Below, piece after piece: positions 1 through 8,107 of a stretch of 64,000 bases of DNA. This DNA is from Candidatus Gastranaerophilales bacterium (GTDB taxonomy: Bacteria; Cyanobacteriota; Vampirovibrionia; Gastranaerophilales; Gastranaerophilaceae). Made by a program: the position numbers and the translations under genes. Under the pieces are notes generated by a model. It saw only the letters and a list, made by a program, of their open reading frames with translations, did not search any database and had not been told where the DNA came from. How positions within the stretch are numbered: position 1 is the stretch's first letter; each line of letters begins with the position of its first letter. Where the stretch lies: the NCBI GenBank assembly GCA_944325105.1, contig CALUYW010000006.1, positions 1 to 64,000 of the forward strand. The letters are read 5' to 3'.

Positions 1-2
1 CC

Positions 3-509
3 TTAATCCCACGGCAGCAGCCCCTCTATGGGTTTTATAATGATTTTTTTGCCTTTTATATCCACAATCGGCACAAGCTCTTTTACAAAAGGAATTAAAA
101 TATTTCCGTACCTGTCGTCTTGCGGCTTGATTAATAAAATGTCGTTACCTGTGCTTTTTGCAATAGAGTCAACCGTTCCTATTAAATCGTCCTTATCGTC
201 AAAGACATTTAGCCCGACTAAGTCACCTATCAGGTATTCTTCCTCTTCAAGCGTATTTTGAACTTCTTTTTTCTCAAGGTAGATATTTTCTCCCTTAAAG
301 TTCAAAAGTTCATTTATATCTGAAATTTCTTTGAATTTTATTATGGCAAAGTTCTTGTGAAATCTAAGTTTTTCTATTGTAAGTTCGGTGTCTTTTACAA
401 TGACTTTTTTTAGATTTTTAAGTCTTTGAGCGTCACTAAAGCCTACTTTGGCTTCGCCCATAATGCCGTGGAAATTAAGTATTTTGCCTATTGAGATTAA
501 GTCTTTCAT
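3..509 (-). CDS. rimM: Ribosome maturation factor RimM
   Basis: RimM binds ribosomal protein S19 and helps assemble the head of the 30S subunit in the cytoplasm. The 168-residue length is normal for the family. The N-terminal RimM barrel carries the usual IGKILNFHGIMGE block at about residues 7-19, and a PRC-barrel half follows from about residue 90 (EEYLIGDLVGL). The gene is complete; its usual downstream partner trmD would lie outside the window to the left. It is divergent from the response regulator at 664. There is no clear ribosome binding site; a TATAAT box lies only 6 bases before the ATG, so the message may be leaderless. Confidence 0.95.
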   Translation of the reverse strand: MKDLISIGKILNFHGIMGEAKVGFSDAQRLKNLKKVIVKDTELTIEKLRFHKNFAIIKFKEISDINELLNFKGENIYLEKKEVQNTLEEEEYLIGDLVGLNVFDDKDDLIGTVDSIAKSTGNDILLIKPQDDRYGNILIPFVKELVPIVDIKGKKIIIKPIEGLLPWD

Positions 510-521
510 AGAAAAATTATA
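510..521 (-). promoter_or_regulatory. Extended -10 promoter of rimM, possibly leaderless
   Basis: Read leftward, the sequence TGTTATAAT (TATAAT at 521-516) is an extended -10 box. Six bases separate it from the rimM ATG at 509, which places the expected transcription start at or next to the start codon. No Shine-Dalgarno sequence fits in between. This is a sequence-only inference. Confidence 0.45.
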
Positions 522-572
522 ACATAAATAAAAACTCTGCTAGTAACATCGGGTAATATGACATTGTTAAAT

Positions 573-597
573 TTACCCTTTCGGGTAATGCCCGAAA
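573..597. promoter_or_regulatory. Overlapping inverted repeats upstream of response regulator
   Basis: TTACCC-TTTC-GGGTAA (573-588) and TTTCGGG-TAATG-CCCGAAA (579-597) overlap in the rimM/response-regulator gap, and a further CGGGTAAT copy lies at 550-557. No T-run follows on either strand, so an operator is more likely than a terminator. A related ATTACC-TTG-GGTAAT occurs upstream of the gene at 17044. The binding protein is unknown; autoregulation by the adjacent regulator is possible. Confidence 0.35.
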
Positions 598-663
598 ATA
601 AAATATTGTTTTAGTATTTTTTCATCGGAATGGAAATATTTTTATAAGGAAAGGTTAGGGACT

Positions 664-1362
664 ATGTCAGCACAGGCTAATTCGTATTTTGCAACATATG
701 AGGTAAAGGTAGTTATAGTTGAAGATTACAAGCTTACCCGCGTCGGGTTAAGATATGCGCTTAATCAGATTGAAAACATTAATGTAGTGGCTGAGGCAGA
801 AAGCGCGGAGGAGGGTATAGAAATTATTAAAAAAGAACACCCTGATGTTGTGCTTATGGATTTAGGTTTGCCCAATATGAACGGACTTGAGGCAACTATA
901 AAAATTAAAGAAGTTTCTCCTGATACTCAAGTGGTTATTTTAACTTCTCATGATAGAGAAGAAGAAGTTTTAGCATCTTTAGGCTCGGGCGCTACGGCGT
1001 ATTGCTTAAAAGATATTGACCCGAAGGCATTATCTGATGTTATTAAGTGCGCTGCAAAAGGGGCTTGCTGGATTGACCCCACGGTAGCAAAGCTTGCACT
1101 TAAGCTTTTCCCGAAACCTGAGAATGCAGAGTTTTTATCAAAAGGTGCAAACCCTGACCCTAAAGGACATTTAACAGAAAGAGAACAAGAGGTTTTAAGA
1201 CTGCTTGTTCAAGGCAGGTCAAATACCGAGATAGCAAAGGAGCTTATAGTAAGTGTTCATACTGCAAAAGCGCATGTGTGTTCGATTTTACAGAAGTTGT
1301 GTGTGGATGATAGAGTTCAAGCGGCAGTAAAAGCCATAAAAGAGGGGCTTGTAAAAGCTTAG
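664..1362 (+). CDS. NarL/FixJ-type response regulator
   Basis: This is a two-component response regulator and probable DNA-binding transcription factor of 232 residues. A receiver domain spans about residues 14-135, with the acidic pair E20-D21, phospho-acceptor D66 in DVVLMD, and the conserved T/K region further on (ILTSH, LKDID). A LuxR-type helix-turn-helix follows (LTEREQEVLRLL to the end, about 170-232). The ATG is preceded by an AAGGAAAGG stretch. No kinase gene is adjacent, so it is an orphan here. It is transcribed away from rimM and ends in a strong terminator. The target genes are unknown; inverted repeats upstream may be its own sites. Confidence 0.9.
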   Translation: MSAQANSYFATYEVKVVIVEDYKLTRVGLRYALNQIENINVVAEAESAEEGIEIIKKEHPDVVLMDLGLPNMNGLEATIKIKEVSPDTQVVILTSHDREEEVLASLGSGATAYCLKDIDPKALSDVIKCAAKGACWIDPTVAKLALKLFPKPENAEFLSKGANPDPKGHLTEREQEVLRLLVQGRSNTEIAKELIVSVHTAKAHVCSILQKLCVDDRVQAAVKAIKEGLVKA

Positions 1363-1390
1363 TTTACAAAATTTCTCATTTCCTCAAAAA

Positions 1391-1416
1391 ATAACCCCGC
1401 GTTTGTGCGGGGTTAT
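1391..1416 (+). terminator. Terminator after response regulator
   Basis: A perfect 10-bp stem ATAACCCCGC / GCGGGGTTAT with a 6-base loop lies 28 bases after the stop codon. The following bases are only moderately T-rich, and A-richness precedes the stem, so it may work in both directions between this gene and typA. Confidence 0.75.
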
Positions 1417-1440
1417 TGATTAAAATCTTTTACGCACCCC

Positions 1441-1560
1441 AAGGGCGTTTCCAAACTCTAAGGCTCGCTTTAGCTCGCTAAGAGTTTGTGGGCATCGCCT
1501 ATCAACAGTTGCGCCTGCGGTCTTGCTCCTCGCAAGCCCTGAGGCTCACTCTGGCTTGCG
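1441..1560. repeat. GC-rich structured intergenic element
   Basis: This GC-rich stretch between the terminator and the end of typA stands out from the AT-rich surroundings. It holds CAAACTCT...AGAGTTTG (about 1452-1491) with GCTCGC/GCTCGCT words inside, and CGCAAGCC / GGCTTGCG arms at 1531-1538 and 1553-1560. It shares short words with the 120-bp tandem repeat at 32451 (ATCRACAGTTGC, TTGCGCCTG, GCTTGCGCT). It has no convincing coding potential. It may be a relative of the same mobile or structured element. Confidence 0.4.
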
Positions 1561-3348
1561 CTATTTCTTAAAATTCAGATTAGCTTTTCTCATTCTGACG
1601 TTTTTAGGTGTTACTTCAACAAGCTCGTCTTCGGCTATATATTCAAGGCAATCTTCAAGCCCCATAATTTTTGGTGCTTGCAGAGTTACCATAACGTCAG
1701 CCGTTGCCGAGCGCATATTTGTAAGTTTTTTAGTCTTGCAGATGTTTATTGCTAAATCCTGCGGACGGTTGCACTCGCCAATTATCATACCTCTGTAAAC
1801 CTTGGTTTTTGGAGTAACAAAGAACACTCCGCGGTCTTCAAATTGATGAAGTGCATAAGGAATTGCTTCACCGTCTTCAAAAGCAATAAGAGAGCCTGTT
1901 CTCTGGCGAGGTATGTCGCCTGCGTATTCTCCGTAGTGGGAGAATGTATGATACATAATACCTTCGCCTTTTGTAATTCTTACAAAATCAGACCTAAAGC
2001 CTATCAGTCCTCTTGCGGGAATTAAAAAGTCAATGTTTGTGCGCTTTTCGCCTGTTTCCATATTTTGCATTTGAGCTTTTCTTGAGGCGAGTTTTTCAAT
2101 GACGGAGCCCGCGTATTCTTGCGGCACGTCGATTATAAGATTTTCATAAGGCTCAAGCGTCTGTCCGTCAACTTTTTTAAATATTACCTCAGGTTTTGAA
2201 ACCGCAAATTCATATCCCTCGCGTCTCATTGTTTCAATTAATATACCAAGGTGTAATTCACCTCTGCCTGAAACTCTGAATACATCTGTTGAATCAGTGT
2301 CTTCAACTCTTAGGGAAACATTTTTTTCAAGCTCGTAGTATAGTCTTTTTCTTAACTGGCGGCTTGTTACAAATTTGCCTTCCTGACCTGCAAAAGGTGA
2401 ATTGTTGATAGAAAAATTCATCTGCAGTGTGGGTTCGTCAATTTTTATAAGTGGGAGTGCTATAGGGTTTGTTAGGCTTGATATGGTTTCGCCTATTTGA
2501 ATATCTGAAAAACCTGCAATACCTATGATATCACCTGCGCTCGCTTCTTCAATTTCAACTCTGCCAAGGTCTTTAAAGCCAAAGAGTTTTACAATTTTGC
2601 CTTTTTGCATAGTACCGTCCGCTTTAATAAGCGTTACCTGTTCGCCCGAGTGCAAAATTCCGTTTTTAATTCTGCCTATCGCAATTCTTCCGACATAGTC
2701 GTTGTAATCAAGAGTTGTTACTTGAAATTGCAGTGTCAAATCATCGTCCGCAACGGGAGGTTCAATGTTTTCCAGTATGCAGTCAAGAAGCGGTGTTATG
2801 TCTTTTTCTTCGTCATTTAGTTCTTTTTTTGCAAATTTATGCAGCGAACTTGCGTAAATTATCGGGAAGTCTATTAAGTCTTCTCTGTCCGTTAATTCTG
2901 TAAACAGGTCAAATACTTTGTCAATTGTACCGTTTGGGTCAGCACCCTGTTTATCGATTTTATTTATTACGACAATAATTTTTATACCCAAATCAAGCGC
3001 TTTAGAAAGTACAAAGCGAGTTTGCGGCATAGGGCCTTCTTGAGCATCAACGATTAAAAGCGCCCCATCTACCATGCCTAAAACACGCTCTACCTCACCG
3101 CCGAAATCCGCGTGACCGGGGGTGTCAACGACGTTAATTTTTACGCCTTTATAGTTTACTGAAATGTTTTTGGATAATATTGTAATACCGCGCTCACGTT
3201 CGATGTCATTGTTGTCAAGAACTCTCTCACCTGCCTCTTGGTGCTCTTTAAAAACACCTGTCTGCTGAAGCATACAGTCTACAAGAGTTGTCTTACCGTG
3301 GTCAACGTGTGCGATAATAGCTATATTTCTGATATTTTTCTTCTTCAT
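1561..3348 (-). CDS. typA: Ribosome-associated GTPase TypA/BipA
   Basis: TypA/BipA is a translational GTPase of the EF-G family that binds ribosomes and assists 50S assembly under stress. From the start chosen here the protein has 595 residues, near the usual 600. The P-loop AHVDHGKTT is at 13-21, DTPGH at 75-79 and NKID at 129-132, followed by EF-Tu domain 2-like, EF-G domain V-like and BipA-specific C-terminal parts. The reading frame can be extended three codons to a TTG, but the AGAAGG ribosome binding site is 10 bases from the ATG at 3348 and only about 1-2 from the TTG, so the ATG is preferred. The gene is divergent from glyA. Confidence 0.97.
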   Translation of the reverse strand: MKKKNIRNIAIIAHVDHGKTTLVDCMLQQTGVFKEHQEAGERVLDNNDIERERGITILSKNISVNYKGVKINVVDTPGHADFGGEVERVLGMVDGALLIVDAQEGPMPQTRFVLSKALDLGIKIIVVINKIDKQGADPNGTIDKVFDLFTELTDREDLIDFPIIYASSLHKFAKKELNDEEKDITPLLDCILENIEPPVADDDLTLQFQVTTLDYNDYVGRIAIGRIKNGILHSGEQVTLIKADGTMQKGKIVKLFGFKDLGRVEIEEASAGDIIGIAGFSDIQIGETISSLTNPIALPLIKIDEPTLQMNFSINNSPFAGQEGKFVTSRQLRKRLYYELEKNVSLRVEDTDSTDVFRVSGRGELHLGILIETMRREGYEFAVSKPEVIFKKVDGQTLEPYENLIIDVPQEYAGSVIEKLASRKAQMQNMETGEKRTNIDFLIPARGLIGFRSDFVRITKGEGIMYHTFSHYGEYAGDIPRQRTGSLIAFEDGEAIPYALHQFEDRGVFFVTPKTKVYRGMIIGECNRPQDLAINICKTKKLTNMRSATADVMVTLQAPKIMGLEDCLEYIAEDELVEVTPKNVRMRKANLNFKK

Positions 3349-3433
3349 TGTTGTCAATCCTTCTGTAGGTAAAATTATTGTACAACAAAAAATTTTAAGG
3401 TAAAATAATTTCTATGGGGAAAAGGAGTTGAAA

Positions 3434-4681
3434 ATGGAATTAAACATAGTGAATAAAGTTGATAGCGAAGTTGCAAGTCTTATTAAACAAGAACTTGAAC
3501 GCCAGCAAAATACAATTGAGCTTATCGCAAGCGAAAACTTTACCTCTCAAGCGGTTATGGCAGCTCAGGGAAGTGTTTTAACAAACAAATATGCAGAAGG
3601 TAAGCCCTACAAGAGATTTTATAACGGCTGCGAGAATGTTGATAAAATCGAAGAGCTTGCGGTTGAAAGATGTAAAAAACTCTTTAAGGTTGACCACGCC
3701 AATGTTCAGCCGCATAGCGGTGCACAGGCTAATATGGCTGTATTTTTGTACGCACTAAAACCGGGTGATACCATTATGGGTATGGATTTGTCAAACGGTG
3801 GCCACTTAACTCACGGCTCACCGGTTAATTTTTCGGGACTTTATTTTAATGTCGTAAGCTATGGAGTTAACGATAACGGCGAAATTGATTATGAGGATGT
3901 TAAAAATAAAGCTCTTGAACATAAACCAAAGTTAATAATAGCAGGCGCCAGCAACTACTCTAAAATCATTGATTTTAAGAAGTTTAGAGAAATAGCAGAC
4001 CTTGTTGGTGCGTATTTAATGGTTGATATTGCTCATATTGCAGCGCTTGTTGCAACTGGCTATCACCCCTCGCCTGCTCCGTATGCGGATTTTGTCACAA
4101 CAACAACTCATAAAACCCTAAGAGGCCCAAGGGGCGGTATTACAATGTGCAGGGCAGAGCATGCTCAAGGCATTGACAAAGCAGTTTTCCCGGGTATTCA
4201 AGGCGGGCCTTTAGAGCATGTGATTGCAGCTAAAGCGGTTGCACTAAAAGAAGCACTGAGTGATGAGTTTAAGGAATATGGAAAAAATATTATAGAAAAC
4301 TCAAAAGCCCTTTCTCGCGCGCTTATGGAAGAAGGTATCGATATTGTTGGCGGCGAGAGCGAAAATCACCTTATGACTGTTGATTTAAGAAAGCTCAACA
4401 AAACCGGTAAAGACGTTGCCAATATGCTTGAGAGAATCGGCATTACCGCAAATAAAAATACCGTTCCAAACGACCCTCAAAGTCCTTTTGTAACTTCAGG
4501 CGTCAGAATCGGCGTTCCTGCGGTTACCACAAGAGGTTTTAAGGTTGAAGATATGAAAACTCTTGCAAAAATTATTGCTGACGGTATTTTAGAGCGTGAG
4601 GACGAGGCGGTTCTAAGACAAAGAAGTCTTGAATTGTGCAAAAAATATCCGCTTTACCCTGATATGCAATGTGGAGTGTAG
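3434..4681 (+). CDS. glyA: Serine hydroxymethyltransferase
   Basis: GlyA interconverts serine and glycine with tetrahydrofolate, the main source of one-carbon units, in the cytoplasm with PLP. The protein is 415 residues from the ATG at 3434, typical for bacterial forms. The PLP lysine is K227 in [14 protein letters not shown], and the N-terminal [12 protein letters not shown] and [10 protein letters not shown] blocks are intact. A TTG two codons upstream directly abuts the AAAGGAG ribosome binding site (3421-3427), whereas the ATG is 6 bases away, so the ATG is the start. The gene heads a run with the WecA-type transferase, only 3 bases downstream. Confidence 0.97.
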   Translation: MELNIVNKVDSEVASLIKQELERQQNTIELIASENFTSQAVMAAQGSVLTNKYAEGKPYKRFYNGCENVDKIEELAVERCKKLFKVDHANVQPHSGAQANMAVFLYALKPGDTIMGMDLSNGGHLTHGSPVNFSGLYFNVVSYGVNDNGEIDYEDVKNKALEHKPKLIIAGASNYSKIIDFKKFREIADLVGAYLMVDIAHIAALVATGYHPSPAPYADFVTTTTHKTLRGPRGGITMCRAEHAQGIDKAVFPGIQGGPLEHVIAAKAVALKEALSDEFKEYGKNIIENSKALSRALMEEGIDIVGGESENHLMTVDLRKLNKTGKDVANMLERIGITANKNTVPNDPQSPFVTSGVRIGVPAVTTRGFKVEDMKTLAKIIADGILEREDEAVLRQRSLELCKKYPLYPDMQCGV

Positions 4682-4684
4682 AAA

Positions 4685-5740
4685 ATGATTAAACTTACTC
4701 AAGCTCATATAATCGGTGCTATAATAGCTTATCTTTTGGGGATTTTCATCGTTCCTCCGGTGATTTATTTTTCAAAAAAAGCCGGACTTGTTGATGTTCC
4801 AAACGAAAGAAAAATTCACCACGGTCAAATTTCAAGGCTTGGAGGTATAGCGGTATGGATTTCTGTAATGCTTACCTTTTTATTTCTTGTGCTGTTGAGC
4901 TATTATCCAAAAGGTGTCGGGCTTTCAGGCATTATTGTCGGCGGGTCTTTGATGTTTCTTTTAGGGCTCGTGGATGATATTTTCTGCCTTAATGCAAAAT
5001 TTAAACTCTTTATTCAAATAGCTATAGCTACTATGGTTATTCTTTTGGGTGTTAGAATTGAAGAGATTTACATTCCTTGGATGAACTCTCCTCTTGAGCT
5101 TGGTATATGGGGATACCCGATAAGTTTGCTTTGGATTGTCGGTATATCCAATGCCACAAACTTTATTGACGGTATTGACGGGCTTGCCGGTTCAATTGTT
5201 ACTATAGGTTGTATTGCAATCGGTATAGTATCTCTTGTTGTAACTCCGCCATCTCCGATATCGGCACTTGTTGCTTTTATTTTAATGGGTGCAATGCTTG
5301 CGTTTTTAACATTTAATTATAACCCCGCAAAAATATTTATGGGGGATTCAGGTGCGCTTTATGCGGGATTTTTGCTTGCAACGCTATCTATAACAGGTAT
5401 TATGAAAAACTCTTCAAGCGCTGTTATGTATCTGCCTTTTATTATTCTTGCGGTGCCTATTTTAGATGTAGCATTTTCAAGTATCAGAAGGATTATGAAA
5501 GGCTCAAGTCCTTTTGTAGCTGATAGTGAGCATATTCACCACAAGTTACTGCACCATGGCTGCTCTCAAGACAAAGTTGTGCTGATTTTGGCTACTTTTG
5601 CAATGGGTTGTGCGGTTATTTCAATACTTATAGCGGGCTCTTTCAGCAAGTATTACATAAGCACCGTAGTACTTGTTGCAGTGCTTTTAATATTAAATAT
5701 GATTTCAAAGACAATTAAAAAATCTGACAAAAATGAGTGA
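4685..5740 (+). CDS. WecA/TagO-type undecaprenyl-phosphate sugar-1-P transferase
   Basis: This membrane enzyme of the MraY/WecA family (351 residues) transfers a UDP-activated N-acetylhexosamine-1-phosphate to undecaprenyl phosphate, the first step of O-antigen, wall polymer or capsule synthesis. Around ten hydrophobic segments are visible. Key motifs are DVPNERKIHHG near the start, LVDDIF at about residue 97, NFIDGIDGLAG near 157, MGDSGALYAGF, and the WecA-type HIHHKLLHHG loop, which argues against MraY itself. The sugar cannot be told from sequence. It follows glyA by 3 bases and overlaps the next small gene by 8 bases, so all three are likely cotranscribed. Confidence 0.88.
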   Translation: MIKLTQAHIIGAIIAYLLGIFIVPPVIYFSKKAGLVDVPNERKIHHGQISRLGGIAVWISVMLTFLFLVLLSYYPKGVGLSGIIVGGSLMFLLGLVDDIFCLNAKFKLFIQIAIATMVILLGVRIEEIYIPWMNSPLELGIWGYPISLLWIVGISNATNFIDGIDGLAGSIVTIGCIAIGIVSLVVTPPSPISALVAFILMGAMLAFLTFNYNPAKIFMGDSGALYAGFLLATLSITGIMKNSSSAVMYLPFIILAVPILDVAFSSIRRIMKGSSPFVADSEHIHHKLLHHGCSQDKVVLILATFAMGCAVISILIAGSFSKYYISTVVLVAVLLILNMISKTIKKSDKNE

Positions 5741-6056
5741 GAATAATTTTCAAAACAAAAGATGGTACGACCTTGACCCGACAGTGAGTCTTGCTGTTAA
5801 TATGCTTGAAAAATCGTCAAAAGATATACAGCTCCACTGCGCAAACTACATAATAGAAGAGGCAAAAAACAGGGGTGCTCATATTGGTTTTGAAAACAAA
5901 GATGCATTTAATTATCTTTGGAAAAGATGGCAGGACGATGATGAAACAATGTTTCAAGCCATGGAATATTTTAAGATAATTGACTTTGATACAAAAAAAC
6001 AGCTATCATTAGAAATAATAGATTATATCAGGAATTGCAAAGATAAGTTGAAATAA
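5733..6056 (+). CDS. Small unknown protein
   Basis: I do not recognise this 107-residue soluble protein. It is acidic and lysine-rich, has no signal peptide or membrane segment, and looks mostly helical. Visible landmarks are RWYDLDPTVSLAVNMLE near the N-terminus and YLWKRWQDDDETMFQAMEYFK in the middle. The start overlaps the end of the WecA-type gene by 8 bases, which suggests translational coupling and cotranscription. Homologues in relatives would show whether it is a conserved family; no function is proposed. Confidence 0.75.
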   Translation: MSENNFQNKRWYDLDPTVSLAVNMLEKSSKDIQLHCANYIIEEAKNRGAHIGFENKDAFNYLWKRWQDDDETMFQAMEYFKIIDFDTKKQLSLEIIDYIRNCKDKLK

Positions 6057-6113
6057 AATTTTTCATGCATATGCTTGATGATATCTGCGGGAGTTTTAAA
6101 TAAAATACTGTTT

Positions 6114-6992
6114 ATGAAGAGGACGGTTTTAACTTTATTATTTATCTTTGTTGTTTTGATATTTTCTCATCAAAGTGCCCATGCTATTAAAATAGGACTT
6201 GATGATGGTGTTAAACAGACATATATCGGTTCGTCCAAGCCAAGTGTTGTAGTTGACGGTAAAACTGGCAAAGAACTATACACGATTAAATCTTTTACTC
6301 CATATACAATAAGAGCTTATAATAATGCAATTGTTATAAAAATTGACGGCAGATATTTTAGTTTTGGAACAAACTACATAAAATTAAAGCCTAAAGAAAA
6401 GAAATGTTTCCTTGCTACCAAAAAACGCTGGTACAGAGGTGAACTTATCGTATACAATATTGATAAAAAGCTTGTAGTTATTAATGATGTTCCGATTGAA
6501 GAATATCTTTTAGGTGTTGTACCTTCCGAAATGCCTTCCAAATGGAATTTTGAGGCGCATAAAGCACAAGCGATTGCGGCAAGAAGCTATGCTATAGCAA
6601 ATTTAGGCAAAAGAAAGCATAGTGGCTATGACCTTAAAGATACCCCGCTTGATCAGGCTTATGGCGGTGCAAGCGCCGAAACTCCTCAAACTACGAAAGC
6701 AGTTATGGCAACAAAAGGCATTGTTCTGACATATGGTGGCAAGGTTATCCCTGCTTATTATCATGCTGCATCCGGAGGCAAGACGGTTTCTTCAGGTGCC
6801 GTATGGGCACGTGATTTGCCTTACATTAAATCTGTAAAAGCCTATGATGACGGCATAAAAAAGAACGGTCATGGTGTCGGCATGAGCCAGCATGGGGCGA
6901 ATAATCTTGCAGGTAAGGGCTATAATGCCTATCAAATATTAAATTATTTTTACAAAAATGTGAAGTTTTCCGTTGTTAAAACCCAGTTATAA
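6114..6992 (+). CDS. SpoIID/LytB-domain cell-wall protein
   Basis: This is an exported protein with a SpoIID/LytB domain, a fold known from sporulation lytic transglycosylases and amidase enhancers that act on peptidoglycan; non-sporulating cyanobacteria carry homologues. From ATG 6114 it is about 292 residues with a signal peptide (MKRTVLTLLFIFVVLIF...HAIK). The hallmark stretch VPSEMPSKWNFEAHKAQAIA is at about 150, HAASGGKTVSS follows, and the C-terminal GHGVGMSQHGA signature is intact. An upstream TTG at 6075 would put a long leader before the signal peptide, so the ATG is preferred, although no good ribosome binding site is seen. The catalytic role in this organism is an inference. Confidence 0.85.
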   Translation: MKRTVLTLLFIFVVLIFSHQSAHAIKIGLDDGVKQTYIGSSKPSVVVDGKTGKELYTIKSFTPYTIRAYNNAIVIKIDGRYFSFGTNYIKLKPKEKKCFLATKKRWYRGELIVYNIDKKLVVINDVPIEEYLLGVVPSEMPSKWNFEAHKAQAIAARSYAIANLGKRKHSGYDLKDTPLDQAYGGASAETPQTTKAVMATKGIVLTYGGKVIPAYYHAASGGKTVSSGAVWARDLPYIKSVKAYDDGIKKNGHGVGMSQHGANNLAGKGYNAYQILNYFYKNVKFSVVKTQL

Positions 6993-7055
6993 TGCTCATT
7001 TTGCAATTTTTGCGGCTAAAAAACCAGCTATTTTAAGCTTTTTGTTAAAAAATGC

Positions 7056-7083
7056 TTGCCAAATGCCTATAAATAGGTATAAT
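7056..7083 (+). promoter_or_regulatory. Promoter of HU gene
   Basis: TTGCCA (7056-7061) and TATAAT (7078-7083) are separated by 16 bases, a near-consensus vegetative promoter 30 bases before the HU start codon. Confidence 0.6.
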
Positions 7084-7113
7084 AAAGGGGTAAATATGGA
7101 AAGGGGTTCATAG

Positions 7114-7386
7114 ATGAACAAAGAAGAATTAGTAAAAGCAGTTGCAGAAAAAGCTAAACTTTCTCAAAAACAAACAGCAGAAGTTGTAGCTTCTATTCTT
7201 GAAACAGTTCAAAAAACTGTTGCTAAAGGCAAAAAAGTTACTTTAGTAGGTTTCGGTACTTTTGAAGCTAGAAAAAGAGCAGCAAGAACAGGCCGCAACC
7301 CTCAAACAGGTAAAGAAATCAAAATCGCTGCTAAAACAGTTCCTGCTTTCTCTGCCGGTAAAAAATTCAAAGAACTTGTTAAATAA
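7114..7386 (+). CDS. hup: HU-family DNA-binding protein
   Basis: HU is the small dimeric nucleoid protein that bends DNA without strong sequence specificity. The 90-residue length, the start MNKEELVKAVAEKAKLSQKQ, the central GFGTFEARKRAARTGRNPQTG arm motif and the AAKTVPAFSAGKKFKE end are all textbook. A strong ribosome binding site (AAAGGGG) precedes the ATG. It has its own promoter and a strong terminator, so it is a monocistronic, probably highly expressed gene. Confidence 0.97.
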   Translation: MNKEELVKAVAEKAKLSQKQTAEVVASILETVQKTVAKGKKVTLVGFGTFEARKRAARTGRNPQTGKEIKIAAKTVPAFSAGKKFKELVK

Positions 7387-7405
7387 GTGTTGAATTAGAT
7401 GTTTT

Positions 7406-7447
7406 AAAAAGCCGACATTTGAGTTAATTCTTTGATGTCGGCTTTTT
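7406..7447 (+). terminator. Terminator after HU gene
   Basis: AAAAAGCCGACAT (7406-7418) pairs perfectly with ATGTCGGCTTTTT (7435-7447). The 13-bp stem ends in five T, with A on the opposite side, so it could terminate in both directions. Confidence 0.88.
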
Positions 7448-7496
7448 ACTTTTGCAAATAAGCATATTTATGCTAAAATTACTAAGTTACAATAAT

Positions 7497-7513
7497 AAGG
7501 AGATAAAACAATT
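7497..7513 (+). promoter_or_regulatory. infC ribosome binding site and AUU start codon
   Basis: AAGGAG at 7497-7502 is followed after 8 bases by ATT at 7511-7513, in frame with the IF-3 coding region. No ATG, and the first in-frame TTG (7541) has no ribosome binding site. AUU initiation is the classic feature that lets IF-3 repress its own translation in E. coli. Confidence 0.85.
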
Positions 7514-8041
7514 AACAAAGAAATCAAAGCTCAAAAAGAATTGGTCAATGAAAGAATAAGAGCAAAGGAAGTAAGACTCATTGACGACGAGGGTGTTAAC
7601 CATGGTCTTGTTGCCACAAGTAAAGCACTCGATATGGCAAAAGAGAAGGATTTAGACTTAGTTGTTGTTTCTCCAAATCAATCACCTCCGGTTGCAAAGA
7701 TTATGGACTGGGGTAAGTATAAATACGAAACAGAAAAACGTGCAAAAGAAGCACGTAAAAAGCAGCATACCATTGATATTAAAGAAGTTAAAATGCGCTA
7801 CAAAATAGACACTCATGACTATGAAGTTCGTTTAAAGAGTGCTAAAAAGTTCCTGACATCGGGTAATAAAGTAAAAGTTGTTGTTATGCTAAGAGGGCGT
7901 GAGATGCAGCATAATAAACTCGCTCTTGACCTTGCAAATAAATTTTTGGGTGATTTTGAAGAGGGAACTTATACTCTTGAAAAAGCACCTGCCCTAGAGG
8001 GTAGAAATGTAGTTATGGTTCTTGCTCCAAGCGGAAAATAA
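7511..8041 (+). CDS. infC: Translation initiation factor IF-3
   Basis: IF-3 binds the 30S subunit, prevents premature joining of 50S and proofreads start codons. Read from the AUU at 7511 the protein has 176 residues, beginning (M)NKEIKAQKELVNERIRAKEV, which matches the usual distance between the N-terminus and the INExIRAxEVRLID block. The N-terminal domain, the basic helix linker (about 85-95) and the C-terminal domain with LRGREMQHNKLA are complete. Starting at the TTG 10 codons later would trim the N-terminal lead. The usual partners rpmI and rplT do not follow; instead the convergent flagellar operon ends 67 bases away. Confidence 0.96.
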   Translation: MNKEIKAQKELVNERIRAKEVRLIDDEGVNHGLVATSKALDMAKEKDLDLVVVSPNQSPPVAKIMDWGKYKYETEKRAKEARKKQHTIDIKEVKMRYKIDTHDYEVRLKSAKKFLTSGNKVKVVVMLRGREMQHNKLALDLANKFLGDFEEGTYTLEKAPALEGRNVVMVLAPSGK

Positions 8042-8063
8042 AATATAAAGAAAAAAGCCTCTC

Positions 8064-8098
8064 GCTTGGGCAAAAGGCTATAAAATGGTAAGTTTATA
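8064..8098 (+). repeat. Copy A of a shared leader-like motif
   Basis: GCTTGGGCAAAA (8064-8075) and AAAATGGTAAGTTTATA (8082-8098) recur with one substitution as GCTTGGGCAAAA and AAAATGGTGAGTTTATA at 48357-48390, there as the leader of the histidine kinase gene. Here the sequence lies between the convergent ends of infC and flgL. It may be a duplicated leader remnant or an uncharacterised element. Confidence 0.4.
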
Positions 8099-8107
8099 TT
8101 TTATTAA

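Noticed and set aside
1441-1560. tRNA or small structural RNA gene in the GC-rich stretch
   Set aside because: It has hairpins but no cloverleaf arrangement, no T-arm motif and no CCA-type acceptor end that I could find.
3349-3357. Longer TypA from a TTG start
   Set aside because: The AGAAGG ribosome binding site is too close to this TTG but well placed for the ATG at 3348.
8064-8098. Riboswitch (for example c-di-GMP type)
   Set aside because: The sequence does not show the conserved core of a known class, and in copy A there is no downstream gene on that strand to control.
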